From NCBI RefSeq assembly GCF_007990935.1, contig NZ_BJXJ01000011.1:62001-126000 (forward strand): DNA of 64,000 bases. Direction: 5' to 3'. The number at the start of each line of letters is the position of its first letter. Positions within the stretch are counted from its first letter, which is position 1. Below are positions 25,765-35,143 of the stretch, one piece after another. Made by a program: the position numbers and the translations under genes. Below the pieces are notes generated by a model. That model did no database searches, had not been told where the DNA came from, and saw nothing but the letters and a program-made list of their open reading frames with translations. This DNA comes from Vibrio sagamiensis NBRC 104589 (GTDB lineage: Bacteria; Pseudomonadota; Gammaproteobacteria; Enterobacterales; Vibrionaceae).

Positions 25765-26088
25765 ATGCAAAAGCAAATTGCAGGAATGTGTTCGGCTTTA
25801 TTACTCAGTGGCTGTGTCACTTTTCCAACTCAAGAATCAGAGAAAGTGGCGGTCATATGGGGAGAATCAACGGAGCTTAAACATTGCCAGCATATGGGCA
25901 CAGTTATCGGATCAGAAGGGCATTTTTATGATTATTGGTTTCATGCCGATAAAGATATGGTCTGGGGCGCATTAAATCAAATGCGGATCAAAGCCTCGCA
26001 ACTTGGAGCTGATACTTTGTACCTTTACCAACCATTTGATTTTTCTAGCTCAGTCACACTATTGGCTAACGCATATCAGTGTAAATAA
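25765..26088 (+). CDS. DUF4156 family lipoprotein
   Basis: A 107-residue outer-membrane-type lipoprotein precursor. The lipobox LLLSGC sets Cys17 as the lipidated residue. The mature part has AVIWGE, LKHCQHMGTVIGSEGH and ALNQMRIKASQLGADTLYLY, which fits the DUF4156 (YjaH/RcsF-like) fold with a Cys pair. The start is the ATG at 25765 with GAGGTG upstream. Its role is unknown. It is divergent from rhlE. Confidence 0.82.
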   Translation: MQKQIAGMCSALLLSGCVTFPTQESEKVAVIWGESTELKHCQHMGTVIGSEGHFYDYWFHADKDMVWGALNQMRIKASQLGADTLYLYQPFDFSSSVTLLANAYQCK

Positions 26089-26103
26089 CGGCTCACATGG
26101 ATA

Positions 26104-26134
26104 TACCCAAGTAACCTCAAGATGCTGTGTTCAG
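26104..26134. repeat. left-end fragment of dispersed repeat
   Basis: TACCCAAGTAACCTCAAGAT and the following GCTGTGTTCAG match the left end of the copy at 14083 with few changes. No matching right end is seen before the next gene, so this is a truncated copy. Confidence 0.6.
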
Positions 26135-26218
26135 CGAGATGAACTTAACTTTCAGACGCCTGCTCTTGAATCAAGGGAACGAATCAAAAACAGGCAGTAT
26201 TTTCTTAAACGTTTGTGA

Positions 26219-27565
26219 TTAACACGTCTTGAATATCGGTAAAGTTTGCGGCTGAATCGGGTTTTGTCCAGTTGTGTCTAATGCGGGAAACAAGGTGTTA
26301 ATTCCTGCTTCAGTTAAACCAAGCCAAGCCATTAAGCTGGCGTGTAATTGATCACAAGAGACCGTAGGAATGACACGTCCTCGAGAGAGCAAGTATGGGC
26401 TTTGTGGAGAAAGATCAGGATATGTCCCCAGCGTTGTTTTTCCACGGACTCCACCTCCCATCACCAGAGCGTGGCTTGCCCAACCGTGGTCAGTCCCTGC
26501 CGTCCCATTTGGAATTAAAGTTCGGCCAAACTCAGAGTGGGTAAACGTGGTGACTTGCTCTGATAAACCGTGATTAATTAATGCAGTTTGAAATGCAGCC
26601 ATGGCTTCAGCAAGCTGTTGTAGCAGACCAGTTTGTCGACTTAGTTGAGCGGAGTGTGTATCGAAGCCACCTAATTTACAACTTAAATACTGAGCTGGGT
26701 GTTGAAACTGCTCTCGATGTAAAATTAATTTAAAGATGGTTTTTAATTGTTTGCCAATTCCAGTATTCGGAAAGAGATCGCTCACGTTTGAATTTAAGAT
26801 GGCACTGAATTCTTGATACATGGTAGTGGAATGCGTGGCCACACCTGCATAGTGAGACTGAAAAATATTTTCATATTGGTCGGCCTGCTGAAGATTTTCG
26901 AACAGTTGGCGAGCGCGTTGATCACTGATAATGTTTTTAGGCAGAGAGGTGCCGACTGAGTTGGATTGAGCCGTAATACAGTTTGTCCAAACTTGAGTTC
27001 CACCAACATCAAACATGGGGGCGAGATCATTCAGGTTTCGCAAAATAGCACCTAATTTGTTGGAAGTTCGTGCGCCAAAGCCTTCTTTTGATAAAGACAG
27101 AGCAGCATGAGATTGGACCATAGTCGATTGATGGGAATGACTGAATAAGTGAGCTGGGCGAGTGGCTTTATCAAAAATCTCCTTGTTTACCCTTTGAGTC
27201 AATGGACCTATGTTAAGGATCGGAAGCAGTTCAGAGCTTTGCCAAAATGGTTCAAGAGCGATCATTGCAGAGTTGAGTGCAAATGAGCTGGTGCCATCAT
27301 CAGCAACGAGAGGAAGACATTGCTCTGATGGTAAAGCGAGCTTGCCTCGAAGTGTACGGTATTGATTATGCGCATTTTCCGTTGTCGGTATCAGCATATT
27401 ATAGCCATCATTACCGCCAGCAAGGTCGATACCAACAACTGCGCGATAATCAGTAGTACATTGATTAAATGAGTTTGCTAAAGCCGGAAAAGCCGATAAA
27501 TTAATGGCTGAGATTCCGGCACCTGCAGTACCTGCCTGAAGAAAACGACGTCGTGTTAAGTTCAT
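26219..27565 (-). CDS. DUF1501 family Tat-exported protein
   Basis: A 448-residue protein with a twin-arginine signal (LTRRRFLQAGTAGAGISAIN), so it is exported folded. The mature part shows VGIDLAGGNDGYNMLIP, HSHQSTM, and FTHSEFGRTLIPNGTAGTDHGWASHALVMGG, typical of DUF1501, a sulfatase/phosphatase-like fold. Its gene follows the DUF1800 gene by five bases, the usual pairing of these two families across bacteria. The biochemical role is not established. Confidence 0.9.
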   Translation of the reverse strand: MNLTRRRFLQAGTAGAGISAINLSAFPALANSFNQCTTDYRAVVGIDLAGGNDGYNMLIPTTENAHNQYRTLRGKLALPSEQCLPLVADDGTSSFALNSAMIALEPFWQSSELLPILNIGPLTQRVNKEIFDKATRPAHLFSHSHQSTMVQSHAALSLSKEGFGARTSNKLGAILRNLNDLAPMFDVGGTQVWTNCITAQSNSVGTSLPKNIISDQRARQLFENLQQADQYENIFQSHYAGVATHSTTMYQEFSAILNSNVSDLFPNTGIGKQLKTIFKLILHREQFQHPAQYLSCKLGGFDTHSAQLSRQTGLLQQLAEAMAAFQTALINHGLSEQVTTFTHSEFGRTLIPNGTAGTDHGWASHALVMGGGVRGKTTLGTYPDLSPQSPYLLSRGRVIPTVSCDQLHASLMAWLGLTEAGINTLFPALDTTGQNPIQPQTLPIFKTC

Positions 27566-27570
27566 AATGA

Positions 27571-29055
27571 TTACCCCTGAGTAACAAATTCCGGTGAAAG
27601 CAGTGCGTTCATGACGAGGTGTTTAAGCTCTTGTCGGCGTGTTGATTTGCGGACGGTGCATTGAGCAAGATAATTAAGATAGTGCTGACGAGAGGTTTGA
27701 TTCATTTGGTAAGCAAATAGGTGTTGATTTAAGTAATCCACAACTGCTTCATCCTGAAATTCAAGGTATAAATGAAATAGAGCCGGGTCCATGTGCCAAC
27801 TTTTACCCTCTTCACTAACACGGATGATCAGTTCTTTAAATTGATTGCCGTATTGGTAAACGTCATGCCATTGATAGACATTGAATTCAGGGGCAGATAA
27901 TCCATTGAAGTCGACATGACTTGGAGCATCATCGGGCTGGTAATAATAAAAAACGGAGGGCGCGGAAAGAGGTAACATACGACCATATCGCGCAAACTGT
28001 TTTGACCACATGGCAACCCCCTCACGTCGCTGCAGCTGTAGGGCTCGCATTGCATGGGTAAACACACAGATAGGATCACGTAACTTCCCTGCATAGGTAT
28101 TGGCTGTACGCGCGTGCGGGTCGGTGAGTATTGCGGTGACCAAGGTTTGAATATCACCATTGGATTGCTGAAATGCATCGCGTACTCGTTGAACATACTC
28201 TCCATTTGGATTGCTTTTCACCCATTTATTGATAAAGAATTTGCTGACAAAGGTATAGAGGGTATCTTGCTGCATTAGCAGTTCAATGACCGAGTTGAGT
28301 TCACTTTTAGCATCAACGCCTGCAGGAAATGTGGTCCCTAATATGCGCTTTTCACCGGTATCATGAGTGCCACGAGCTTGCATTGGGTGGGCATACTTTT
28401 CATCACCACGAATGTTAATGAACTTCCAACCAGTAAAAACTCTGGCCAATTGCTCAATGTCTTCTTGGGTATAAGAAGGGATGTCATTGCCGTTGCTGTC
28501 CCGTTGAACATCGCCATTGTTATCTAAGCGAACTGGGCCGAGAGTAAATAACTGTAGTAGCTCTCGGGCGTAATTTTCATCGGGAGCGGTTGTCGCGTTA
28601 GCAACGTTGTTCACCAAGGTCAGATATTCCCCCATGATCGGAGATGTTGAAACAAAGCGAATGACATCACGAAAGTTAGCGAAGGCATGCTTCATGAAAC
28701 CATCAAAGTATTGGCACATATATTGACGTTTGGAGGCATTTTTAAAGGCAGGATCTTTTACACTCACTACAAACAACTGAGAGAGTGTGTAGGCAATACG
28801 TTGACGAAGAATGTCTTGTCCTTCTGTGGTCATTTTTGTCCAACTGCTAGCGAAATAAAGTCGGTGGCCTAAATTTGGCGTGCTGAGTTCATCTTGTTTG
28901 AATATTTGCAACCAAGAAGAAGGCGGCAGTGATGCTTGCTGCGCAATCCAATTTTCAAGACCATCGGCTTGAAGGTAGTGATGAATATCAGCTTGGGAGG
29001 GCCCCAAGGTACATTGCTGTAATGTTGTGGCAGCATCGATATATGCTTGATTCAT
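27571..29055 (-). CDS. DUF1800 family protein
   Basis: A 494-residue protein of the DUF1800 family, with ENYARELLQLFTLGPVRL, QLARVFTGWKF and FLSPEFVTQ-like NALLSPEFVTQG at the end. No signal peptide or Tat motif is present. The partner DUF1501 protein has a Tat signal, so export as a complex with it is possible (inference). The start is the ATG at 29055 with AGGGG upstream; the longer reading to 29118 enters repeat DNA. The stop precedes the DUF1501 start by five bases. Confidence 0.9.
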   Translation of the reverse strand: MNQAYIDAATTLQQCTLGPSQADIHHYLQADGLENWIAQQASLPPSSWLQIFKQDELSTPNLGHRLYFASSWTKMTTEGQDILRQRIAYTLSQLFVVSVKDPAFKNASKRQYMCQYFDGFMKHAFANFRDVIRFVSTSPIMGEYLTLVNNVANATTAPDENYARELLQLFTLGPVRLDNNGDVQRDSNGNDIPSYTQEDIEQLARVFTGWKFINIRGDEKYAHPMQARGTHDTGEKRILGTTFPAGVDAKSELNSVIELLMQQDTLYTFVSKFFINKWVKSNPNGEYVQRVRDAFQQSNGDIQTLVTAILTDPHARTANTYAGKLRDPICVFTHAMRALQLQRREGVAMWSKQFARYGRMLPLSAPSVFYYYQPDDAPSHVDFNGLSAPEFNVYQWHDVYQYGNQFKELIIRVSEEGKSWHMDPALFHLYLEFQDEAVVDYLNQHLFAYQMNQTSRQHYLNYLAQCTVRKSTRRQELKHLVMNALLSPEFVTQG

Positions 29056-29093
29056 ATTAACCCCTATTAATTTGGATGTGAGACAACGTAGAG

Positions 29094-29124
29094 GTACCCC
29101 CAAGTATCTCGAATTCACTTGGTT
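29094..29124. repeat. degenerate copy of dispersed inverted repeat
   Basis: TACCCCCAAGT ... CACTTGGTTA, an imperfect version of the ACCCAAG family ends, located just upstream of the DUF1800 gene. Confidence 0.5.
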
Positions 29125-29514
29125 ACAAATACCAATTGGAATGTTGCTCTGTAAACTTAAGTGTTAGAGCGATAATTGAGAATATTGTAATCTAGGTTTT
29201 AATGTGATCTTGCTGCCTAATCAGGACAATAGTTATCAAACCATTACCCCACTCAAACGTTTTTATATCGAACAACAATCAACCTCGAAAGATGAACAGA
29301 TCGAGTAAAGAAGAGGGAGTATTATTTTATAAACTAATCATGACGATATATCGATGGTTTTATAACCAACTGTTAAAAAGCTGCTATAGTTTGATTAAGC
29401 AATAAGGATAGGAAAGCTCATGCGTATAGTGTAACGTCAATCAATAGCTAGGTATAAAAATAAAACGCGATGAGCAAGGTACATTTTTAATCTCAACATT
29501 TGAGGAAGACCAAG
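29125..29514. other. divergent intergenic region DUF1800 / reductase
   Basis: AT-rich, with no gene seen. It must hold the promoters of both flanking genes. A TATAGT box at about 29386 could be the -10 element of the reductase gene, but no convincing -35 is at the right distance. Confidence 0.3.
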
Positions 29515-30234
29515 ATGAAACCTGAGAAAGTAGCAGTCGTCACTGGTGCAGCTCGTGGCATTGGCCAAGCAATTTGTGAACAACTATTGGAAGATGGCTT
29601 TCATGTTGTTGGGCTGGACGTATCACCTGTTGATTGGGGGCACTCTGAGCAGCTTGCAAGCCATCGAGTCAACTTATGTGATGGAGAGGCTGTAGGAGAA
29701 ACGGTAGAAAAGATCGCCCAACAATATGGTAGGATCGATGCGTTAGTGAACAATGCCGGTATTACCCGAGATGCCTTATTACCTGATATGTTAGAGCAGG
29801 ACTGGGATAGTGTCATCGATGTCAATTTGAAAGCGGTCTTTTTGCTCACTCAGCAAGTCGCTTCAGTCATGCTTAAGCAAGGCTCTGGCAGCATCGTCAA
29901 TATTTCCTCAATTGTTGGTACCGACGGCAACATTGGTCAGAGTAACTATGGTGCCAGCAAAGGTGGGGTGATTGCCATGAGCAAAGGCTGGGCGAAAGAG
30001 CTAGCTCGAAAAGGGGCGCAAATACGTGTTAACTGTGTTGCTCCAGGTTTTATTGCAACAGATATGACCAAAGATTTGCCTGAAAAAGTCATTCATATGA
30101 TGGAAAGTAAAACGCCATTAGGAAGAATGGGATCAGTAAAAGATATCGCTCAAGGTGTCTCTTTTCTTACATCAGAAAACAGTAGTTATATTACTGGACA
30201 AGTACTTAAAATTGATGGTGGCTTAGTACTGTAA
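29515..30234 (+). CDS. 3-oxoacyl-ACP / acetoacetyl-CoA reductase (FabG/PhaB-like SDR)
   Basis: A 239-residue SDR with TGAARGIG, LVNNAGITRD, INISS-type VNISSIVG, YGASKGG and the C-terminal VLKIDGGLVL. The pattern VNNAGITRDALLPDML is shared by FabG and by acetoacetyl-CoA reductase PhaB. No phaA or phaC is adjacent, so the substrate remains open. The ATG at 29515 has GAGGAAG upstream. A hairpin terminator lies about 90 bases past the stop. Confidence 0.88.
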   Translation: MKPEKVAVVTGAARGIGQAICEQLLEDGFHVVGLDVSPVDWGHSEQLASHRVNLCDGEAVGETVEKIAQQYGRIDALVNNAGITRDALLPDMLEQDWDSVIDVNLKAVFLLTQQVASVMLKQGSGSIVNISSIVGTDGNIGQSNYGASKGGVIAMSKGWAKELARKGAQIRVNCVAPGFIATDMTKDLPEKVIHMMESKTPLGRMGSVKDIAQGVSFLTSENSSYITGQVLKIDGGLVL

Positions 30235-30322
30235 TTTGACTTGTAACTTTGACGTTTATCTACCTCGTTTTCAACAGGTTTTCCTCTGATCTTAGAATGC
30301 TGAGGTTACGATGATATTATAT

Positions 30323-30352
30323 CGCCTTTACATAAGTGTAAGGGCGTTTTTA
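30323..30352 (+). terminator. rho-independent terminator after the reductase gene
   Basis: CGCCTTTACA-TAAG-TGTAAGGGCG followed by TTTTTAATTT. One G-U pair in the stem. It points to the plus strand. Confidence 0.75.
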
Positions 30353-30505
30353 ATTTCATCGAAAATCGGTCAAAATGCAACCTGTATCTCATTCTTTTCG
30401 ACAAATATCGAGTTACAGTAACTAAAAGTAACTGGAATGCTGAAACTAAATGGCGTTGTCATATACTCACTGAGTTTGTCAGTTTAAAAATCACAGAAGA
30501 CCGTC

Positions 30506-31675
30506 ATGAGAGAAAAAACGCTATCTAACACAGTGACTACGATCGCCTTTTTGGCGGTTTCTTCGCTGGGTTTTGCCACACCCACAATCGTACCAAATCC
30601 ACCAGAACTTAGTGCTCGTGGGTATATTTTAATGGATTTTAATACTGGCAAAGTTTTGGCGGAGCGAGATGCTAACCAGAGATTAAACCCAGCAAGTTTG
30701 ACCAAACTTATGACAGCTTATGTTGCTGGGCAAGAGATGAAATCTGGTAATATAAGTATGAATGATCAAGTGGTTATCAGTAAAAATGCTTGGGCAAAGA
30801 ACTTTCCAGACTCCTCAAAAATGTTTATTGAGGTTGGCAATACCGTACCGTTGGCTGATTTGTATCGTGGTTTGATCATTCAATCTGGCAATGATGCGAG
30901 TGTTGCTATTGCCGAACATGTCGCAGGTAGCGAAGCTGGCTTTGTGGGTTTAATGAATGGGTGGGCAGAAAAACTTGGTTTGAACAACTCCGCTTTTACA
31001 AATCCACATGGTTTAGATAGTAATGGCCTATATTCCACACCAAGAGATATTGCAGAGTTAGGTCGAGCTATTATTCGTGACTTACCGGATATCTATTCTT
31101 TGTATAGCGAACGTTCGTTTACCTACAATGGTATTACTCAATATAACCGCAATGGTTTATTGCGAGATCGCAGTATGAATGTCGATGGTATGAAAACGGG
31201 TTATACGAGTGGTGCAGGATACAGTCTTGCAACTTCAGCTACCCAAGGAGATATGCGTTTGATTGCGGTTGTTATGGGAGCGAAAAGTCCGAATATTAGA
31301 GAATTAGAAAGTAAGCAACTGCTCAGCTATGGTTTTCGGTTTTATGATACGGTGATTCCGACTCGAGCTAAGGAGCACATTGGGCAAGCCAAAGTTTGGA
31401 TGGGGCAACTTGATGAGGTTAAAGTTGGCGTGTCAAAGGATGTACACCTCACTTTATTAAAAGGCGAATTAAATAAATTGGATGCGGAGCTGGTATATTC
31501 AGAAGAGCTGGTTGCGCCGTTAGGGAAGAACCAAGTTGTCGGTAAAGTAGTGTACCAGGTTGATGGTGATACAGTGAACGAAACTGAGCTAGTTACCTTA
31601 GAAAATGTCGAACAGGGTAGTATATTTAAACGTTGTATAGATTGGTTGAAAAGACTCATTTCAGGTTGGTTTTAA
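30506..31675 (+). CDS. dacA: serine-type D-Ala-D-Ala carboxypeptidase (PBP5/6 family)
   Basis: A 389-residue low-molecular-weight penicillin-binding protein that trims the terminal D-Ala from peptidoglycan pentapeptides in the periplasm. It has a signal peptide (to about residue 25), SLTK (SxxK), SGNDAS (SxN) and MKTGYT (KTG) motifs, a beta-rich PBP5 C-terminal domain, and a terminal amphipathic helix (FKRCIDWLKRLISGWF) that anchors it to the inner membrane. The length matches PBP5. It is monocistronic. Vibrios often have more than one DacA homologue, so this may be a paralogue. Confidence 0.92.
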   Translation: MREKTLSNTVTTIAFLAVSSLGFATPTIVPNPPELSARGYILMDFNTGKVLAERDANQRLNPASLTKLMTAYVAGQEMKSGNISMNDQVVISKNAWAKNFPDSSKMFIEVGNTVPLADLYRGLIIQSGNDASVAIAEHVAGSEAGFVGLMNGWAEKLGLNNSAFTNPHGLDSNGLYSTPRDIAELGRAIIRDLPDIYSLYSERSFTYNGITQYNRNGLLRDRSMNVDGMKTGYTSGAGYSLATSATQGDMRLIAVVMGAKSPNIRELESKQLLSYGFRFYDTVIPTRAKEHIGQAKVWMGQLDEVKVGVSKDVHLTLLKGELNKLDAELVYSEELVAPLGKNQVVGKVVYQVDGDTVNETELVTLENVEQGSIFKRCIDWLKRLISGWF

Positions 31676-31728
31676 AACATAGCTAAAGCCAATTAAGCAA
31701 CTAGTTCGCCACTTGAAATCGGTTTATA

Positions 31729-31980
31729 TCATTTCGAGTGGAGTGTGCCCATACCATAGTTTGATCGTCTCATGGCCCAGTTCTTCCAGATAGATTTTAT
31801 AGTTTCTCCTGTCATGTTGGTAAGAAAAGAGGCTAAATTACTTGCGCCAGCTGAGGCGTCCCAAAAGCTATCAAATGAAGAGAAGTATTGAGTTGAGGAG
31901 AGGTCTAGTATGCCGTAAGAAAGTATCCCACGCATCGTACCACCTTCAATAATGAGTGCATTTGAGCCTATTTGTTTCAT
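31729..31980 (-). pseudogene. truncated patatin-like phospholipase fragment (YjjU-like)
   Basis: Only 83 codons. The start ALIIEGGTMRGILSYGILD matches the oxyanion-hole motif of patatin-like proteins, and FDSFWDASAGASNLASFL corresponds to the nucleophile region, but the expected G-x-S-x-G reads D-A-S-A-G. The remaining about 200 residues, including the catalytic Asp motif, are missing and no continuation is seen in other frames. It is probably a decayed gene fragment. Confidence 0.7.
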
Positions 31981-32084
31981 GATAAGCTTTCGGTACCTTT
32001 TTAGTTTATTTGTGCAAGTATTCAGGGCGATCTTAATCGATATAAATTCATCGATACTTCGTAAGATCGCGATGTGATTCTACT

Positions 32085-32516
32085 TTAATCTTGTAGGGGA
32101 ACAACTAGGATATCAACAGGAGATCTATCGATTAGATGTCTTGAGTATGAAATAAGCTTGCTCCAGAAGTCTTGATGATGACCGCATAGTAATAGGTCGA
32201 CCTTTTGTTCTCTTATCGTTACTTCTAGTTTATCTGCTAAGTCACCTGTTCCAACAAAGAAATGTTTTAAGGGGTGGTCGATGTAGTCCTTAAACTCTTG
32301 TAAACCTTGCATCGTGTGTTGGTTTACCGGGCGCTGTTCAGGATTTTTAACGATGTCAACTAGCTCATGATAAATTTCCCCGTGAGTACCATCAAGGTGA
32401 ATGAAGGAAATATCCGCATCAAAGTAACTTGCCATAGAAACAGCACGATCAATAAGAGTTTTACTCTCGTCACATAGCTCTAGGGCAACTAGGATATGTT
32501 TGTATTTCAATGTCAT
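32085..32516 (-). CDS. universal stress protein, UspA family
   Basis: A 143-residue cytoplasmic protein of UspA length, starting TLKYKHILVALELCDESKTL, with DADISFIHL, DLLLCGHHQDFW and SPVDILVVPL. The ATP-binding G-x2-G-x9-G(S/T) motif of the MJ0577 type is not kept, as in UspA. Start ATG at 32516, where UspA homology begins; upstream ATGs (to 32564) were rejected. It is expected to aid survival under stress. Confidence 0.9.
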   Translation of the reverse strand: MTLKYKHILVALELCDESKTLIDRAVSMASYFDADISFIHLDGTHGEIYHELVDIVKNPEQRPVNQHTMQGLQEFKDYIDHPLKHFFVGTGDLADKLEVTIREQKVDLLLCGHHQDFWSKLISYSRHLIDRSPVDILVVPLQD

Positions 32517-32880
32517 ACTCTCTTTAAAGTGATTTAATCTTCTAAGCATAGTATGCTTCTGCAAAAAATTTTGCTGGTAAGATCGCGAAATTCATATCTT
32601 ACTTATTTAGGGCAGATATTATTAATGAGACTGCTACATTAAATTTATTTGAAAGTATGATCGCAATGAAAATTATTCTATTACGAATGCAATATTGAAA
32701 AATGTTTATATAATCACATTAGAATAATATTATATATAACATTGTTTTTAATAACTGTTCCTATTTTTTCATTTCCTTAAAAAACACTTAATTTATATTT
32801 AAATTTGTATTATTTAATCATAACAATGGTTTTATGTTTACTTGTTGATAATTGTGTTATATACATGAATTCCATCCTAT
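32517..32880. other. AT-rich intergenic region before the secreted deaminase-like unit
   Basis: Very AT-rich, with no gene recognised. It begins the 32.6-35.4 kb accessory segment. Confidence 0.4.
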
Positions 32881-32925
32881 TATTGATTAATGTTATTTTA
32901 TTTTTTGCTAATTAATCAATAATGA
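32881..32925. promoter_or_regulatory. 12-base perfect inverted repeat upstream of secreted protein gene
   Basis: ATTATTGATTAA (32881-32892) is exactly mirrored by TTAATCAATAAT (32914-32925). The repeat ends a few bases before the ribosome site AATAAGGAA of the gene at 32941. It may be an operator or a 5' leader hairpin. Confidence 0.55.
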
Positions 32926-32940
32926 TAATAAGGAATATTT

Positions 32941-34080
32941 ATGAAAAAAAAGTCATTTGTAGCCATATGTATTAGCTTAGTCAGTGGGCTATCTTTAAGT
33001 GCTGACTACAAAGCAGATACATTAACAAAAGCACTTCATTATTATGATAAAGGGCAAACCTACTCTGATATATCGCTTAAGGCAATATTCTTACAGAATC
33101 CTGATTCACCTTACTCTGAATTAAGAAAAGATAATGCATGGATTATCAATGATTTGGCTTGGGCTAGTGCTTGGGGAGATTTTCAGCAGTATTACAATGT
33201 AAACTTAAGTAACCAAACTGGCTACAACCTCATTACTAAAGAAGCAGGTTTTACTAAAGCAAGGTCTCAATTATTTAGCTCCGAGGAGTTAAATCCTGTG
33301 CATAATGGTGTTCGTTTTAGAGACAGTGAATCTAATGTTGTAAGAGCCAGTGTCGTTAAAGCACAAGTTGATCCAGACATATTTTATAAAGCTTATCAAA
33401 TATATATGTATGAAGATGATCGTTACAGCGATAATATTCATACATTGATTTCCAAACTTGCTTTAGGTGCTCAGATAGTGCGTGAAAAAAGCATTTTAAT
33501 TCCTGAAGAAGAATGGAAAGTAAATGCTATTCGAGTAGATGTCGTCGATAGATTTATGAATGATGTATTCTCTTTAAAGGATATATGGAATAGTGATAAA
33601 GAATACTTACTACAAGTTTTGAATAGCTCAATTAATACAGAAATTCAACCTTATAATCTTAATCGTAAATATCTAAGAACTCATTACCGTTTAGCAAGGC
33701 TATCTTCCGCTATGATAGATAAGTATGGATATGTTGATCCACCTTGTAGCAGAGATGAGCATTCTCGTTATCCGATAGAAACGAATAAACGATGTTATGT
33801 CGATATGACTGATCGTGCGTTATGGGATTGGTATATTTCTGAATACCGTCAAGCGATTGTTCCAAAACAAAGTCATAGTAGTCAACAGCAAGGCATCTTA
33901 GGGCACTTATTTGAAGTATTAATGCCAGTGGCTTTGGTTATGGATGGATTAGCCACAGTAGATTTCTTCACCACTTCAGCAGCAGGTGAATTTTCGACAG
34001 AAGCAGCTTGGACCGAAGAAGAGTTTGCTGCCAGTCAGGAAGGCTTTTTAACTGAAATTTGTTCAGTCGATTTGGATTAA
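32941..34080 (+). CDS. secreted hypothetical protein, 379 residues
   Basis: It has a signal peptide (MKKKSFVAICISLVSGLSLSA, cleavage near residue 21). I recognise no family. A hydrophobic stretch at about residues 318-340 (ILGHLFEVLMPVALVMDGLA) could be a membrane segment, and the tail is acidic. A short motif VVKAQVDPD at about residue 140 recurs as VTKAEVDPG in the next gene's product. The gene is AT-rich and is followed after eight bases by the deaminase-like gene, so the two form an operon. A 12-base inverted repeat precedes the ribosome site. Confidence 0.7.
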   Translation: MKKKSFVAICISLVSGLSLSADYKADTLTKALHYYDKGQTYSDISLKAIFLQNPDSPYSELRKDNAWIINDLAWASAWGDFQQYYNVNLSNQTGYNLITKEAGFTKARSQLFSSEELNPVHNGVRFRDSESNVVRASVVKAQVDPDIFYKAYQIYMYEDDRYSDNIHTLISKLALGAQIVREKSILIPEEEWKVNAIRVDVVDRFMNDVFSLKDIWNSDKEYLLQVLNSSINTEIQPYNLNRKYLRTHYRLARLSSAMIDKYGYVDPPCSRDEHSRYPIETNKRCYVDMTDRALWDWYISEYRQAIVPKQSHSSQQQGILGHLFEVLMPVALVMDGLATVDFFTTSAAGEFSTEAAWTEEEFAASQEGFLTEICSVDLD

Positions 34081-34088
34081 GGTGAAAT

Positions 34089-35021
34089 ATGAAAACATTT
34101 ATTAAAAACCTACTTTTGATTTCAGTTGTAGTAGCGTCATCCAATGGTTTGGCTGCTGTAGTTGAAATTGTTAAAGTGACCAACCCTCATAGTTTAGTGC
34201 CTCAGCATATTAACGATACGTTTGATCGTATAACTGCTTCTTATGCTAGAGCGACCAACAGTATGGTTGCTAATGGAGAAGGAGCTTTAGTGAATGGTCA
34301 GGTTACTAAAGCCGAAGTTGATCCAGGTTTGGTTTTATTACAAAAGAAATCAATCGCAAGGTTTGAATATCGCTATAGTTTACCCAGTGGTGAACAAGTA
34401 ACTCGTACTTACCATTCCTATAGTGGTGAGTCACCGATTGCCAAAAGTCTGCGAGATGATGCTGAAGCTAAAGAACGCTTTAAGCAATGGTCAGAGAGCG
34501 AGATGAGAAATGAAAGTGAAGTACTAGTGACGGGTAAAATTTCTCAAAGTGACTATGAAACAGTGGACCGTTATTTTAGAGCTTCTTCTTATGCTCAAGC
34601 TAATGATGCTGAGATTAAAGCACTACGCAGGATTGAGAAAGACATTAATGCGGGGGTGATTACATCGGGTGGAGAGCTTGATGTTTACGTTAACCAAATA
34701 CCTTGTCAATCATGCATGCCTTTATTTGAAGATCAATTAAGTCAATGGGACTTAATTGAAAGTGCTAGAGTTTCCTACCTTCCACAAAATCGCAGTTATT
34801 TCGGTAAAGGATTGAGTGAAGAGAGCTTAAATCAAAAGGCTGCTTATGTTTACGTTAAGGAAAATAATGCATTGTCTGTAAGCAAAGCTGAAGAAAGCTT
34901 GCAAAGTGCTTTTACTTCTCATCGCATTACTAAGACTAGATATCAAAACTTTAAAAATGAACTTAATAATAGTGCCAATATTCGAGAAGAAGGGAGAATA
35001 GTGACTGGTTGTGGTTATTAA
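34089..35021 (+). CDS. secreted protein with deaminase-like domain
   Basis: A 310-residue protein with a signal peptide (to about residue 23, GLAA). The C-terminal half carries D173-A-E175 followed by P205-C206-Q-S-C209 within VYVNQIPCQSCMPLFEDQL. This resembles the zinc signature of nucleic-acid or nucleotide deaminases, in particular the toxin-type family in which Asp replaces the usual His/Cys (D-x-E ... PCxxC; from memory, PF14424-like). If active it would use zinc and Glu175 to deaminate a base. Export with a standard signal is unusual for such domains. Co-transcribed with the preceding gene. Activity and target are unknown. Confidence 0.65.
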   Translation: MKTFIKNLLLISVVVASSNGLAAVVEIVKVTNPHSLVPQHINDTFDRITASYARATNSMVANGEGALVNGQVTKAEVDPGLVLLQKKSIARFEYRYSLPSGEQVTRTYHSYSGESPIAKSLRDDAEAKERFKQWSESEMRNESEVLVTGKISQSDYETVDRYFRASSYAQANDAEIKALRRIEKDINAGVITSGGELDVYVNQIPCQSCMPLFEDQLSQWDLIESARVSYLPQNRSYFGKGLSEESLNQKAAYVYVKENNALSVSKAEESLQSAFTSHRITKTRYQNFKNELNNSANIREEGRIVTGCGY

Positions 35022-35143
35022 ATCTATGGTATTAATTGATTTTTTATTGAGCTAAACAATAACGTGTGTATAGCATTAGAAATGATTAATGTTATTACAA
35101 AATAAACTAATCTTGACGATAAAAAATCTGATTAGTTGATTGA

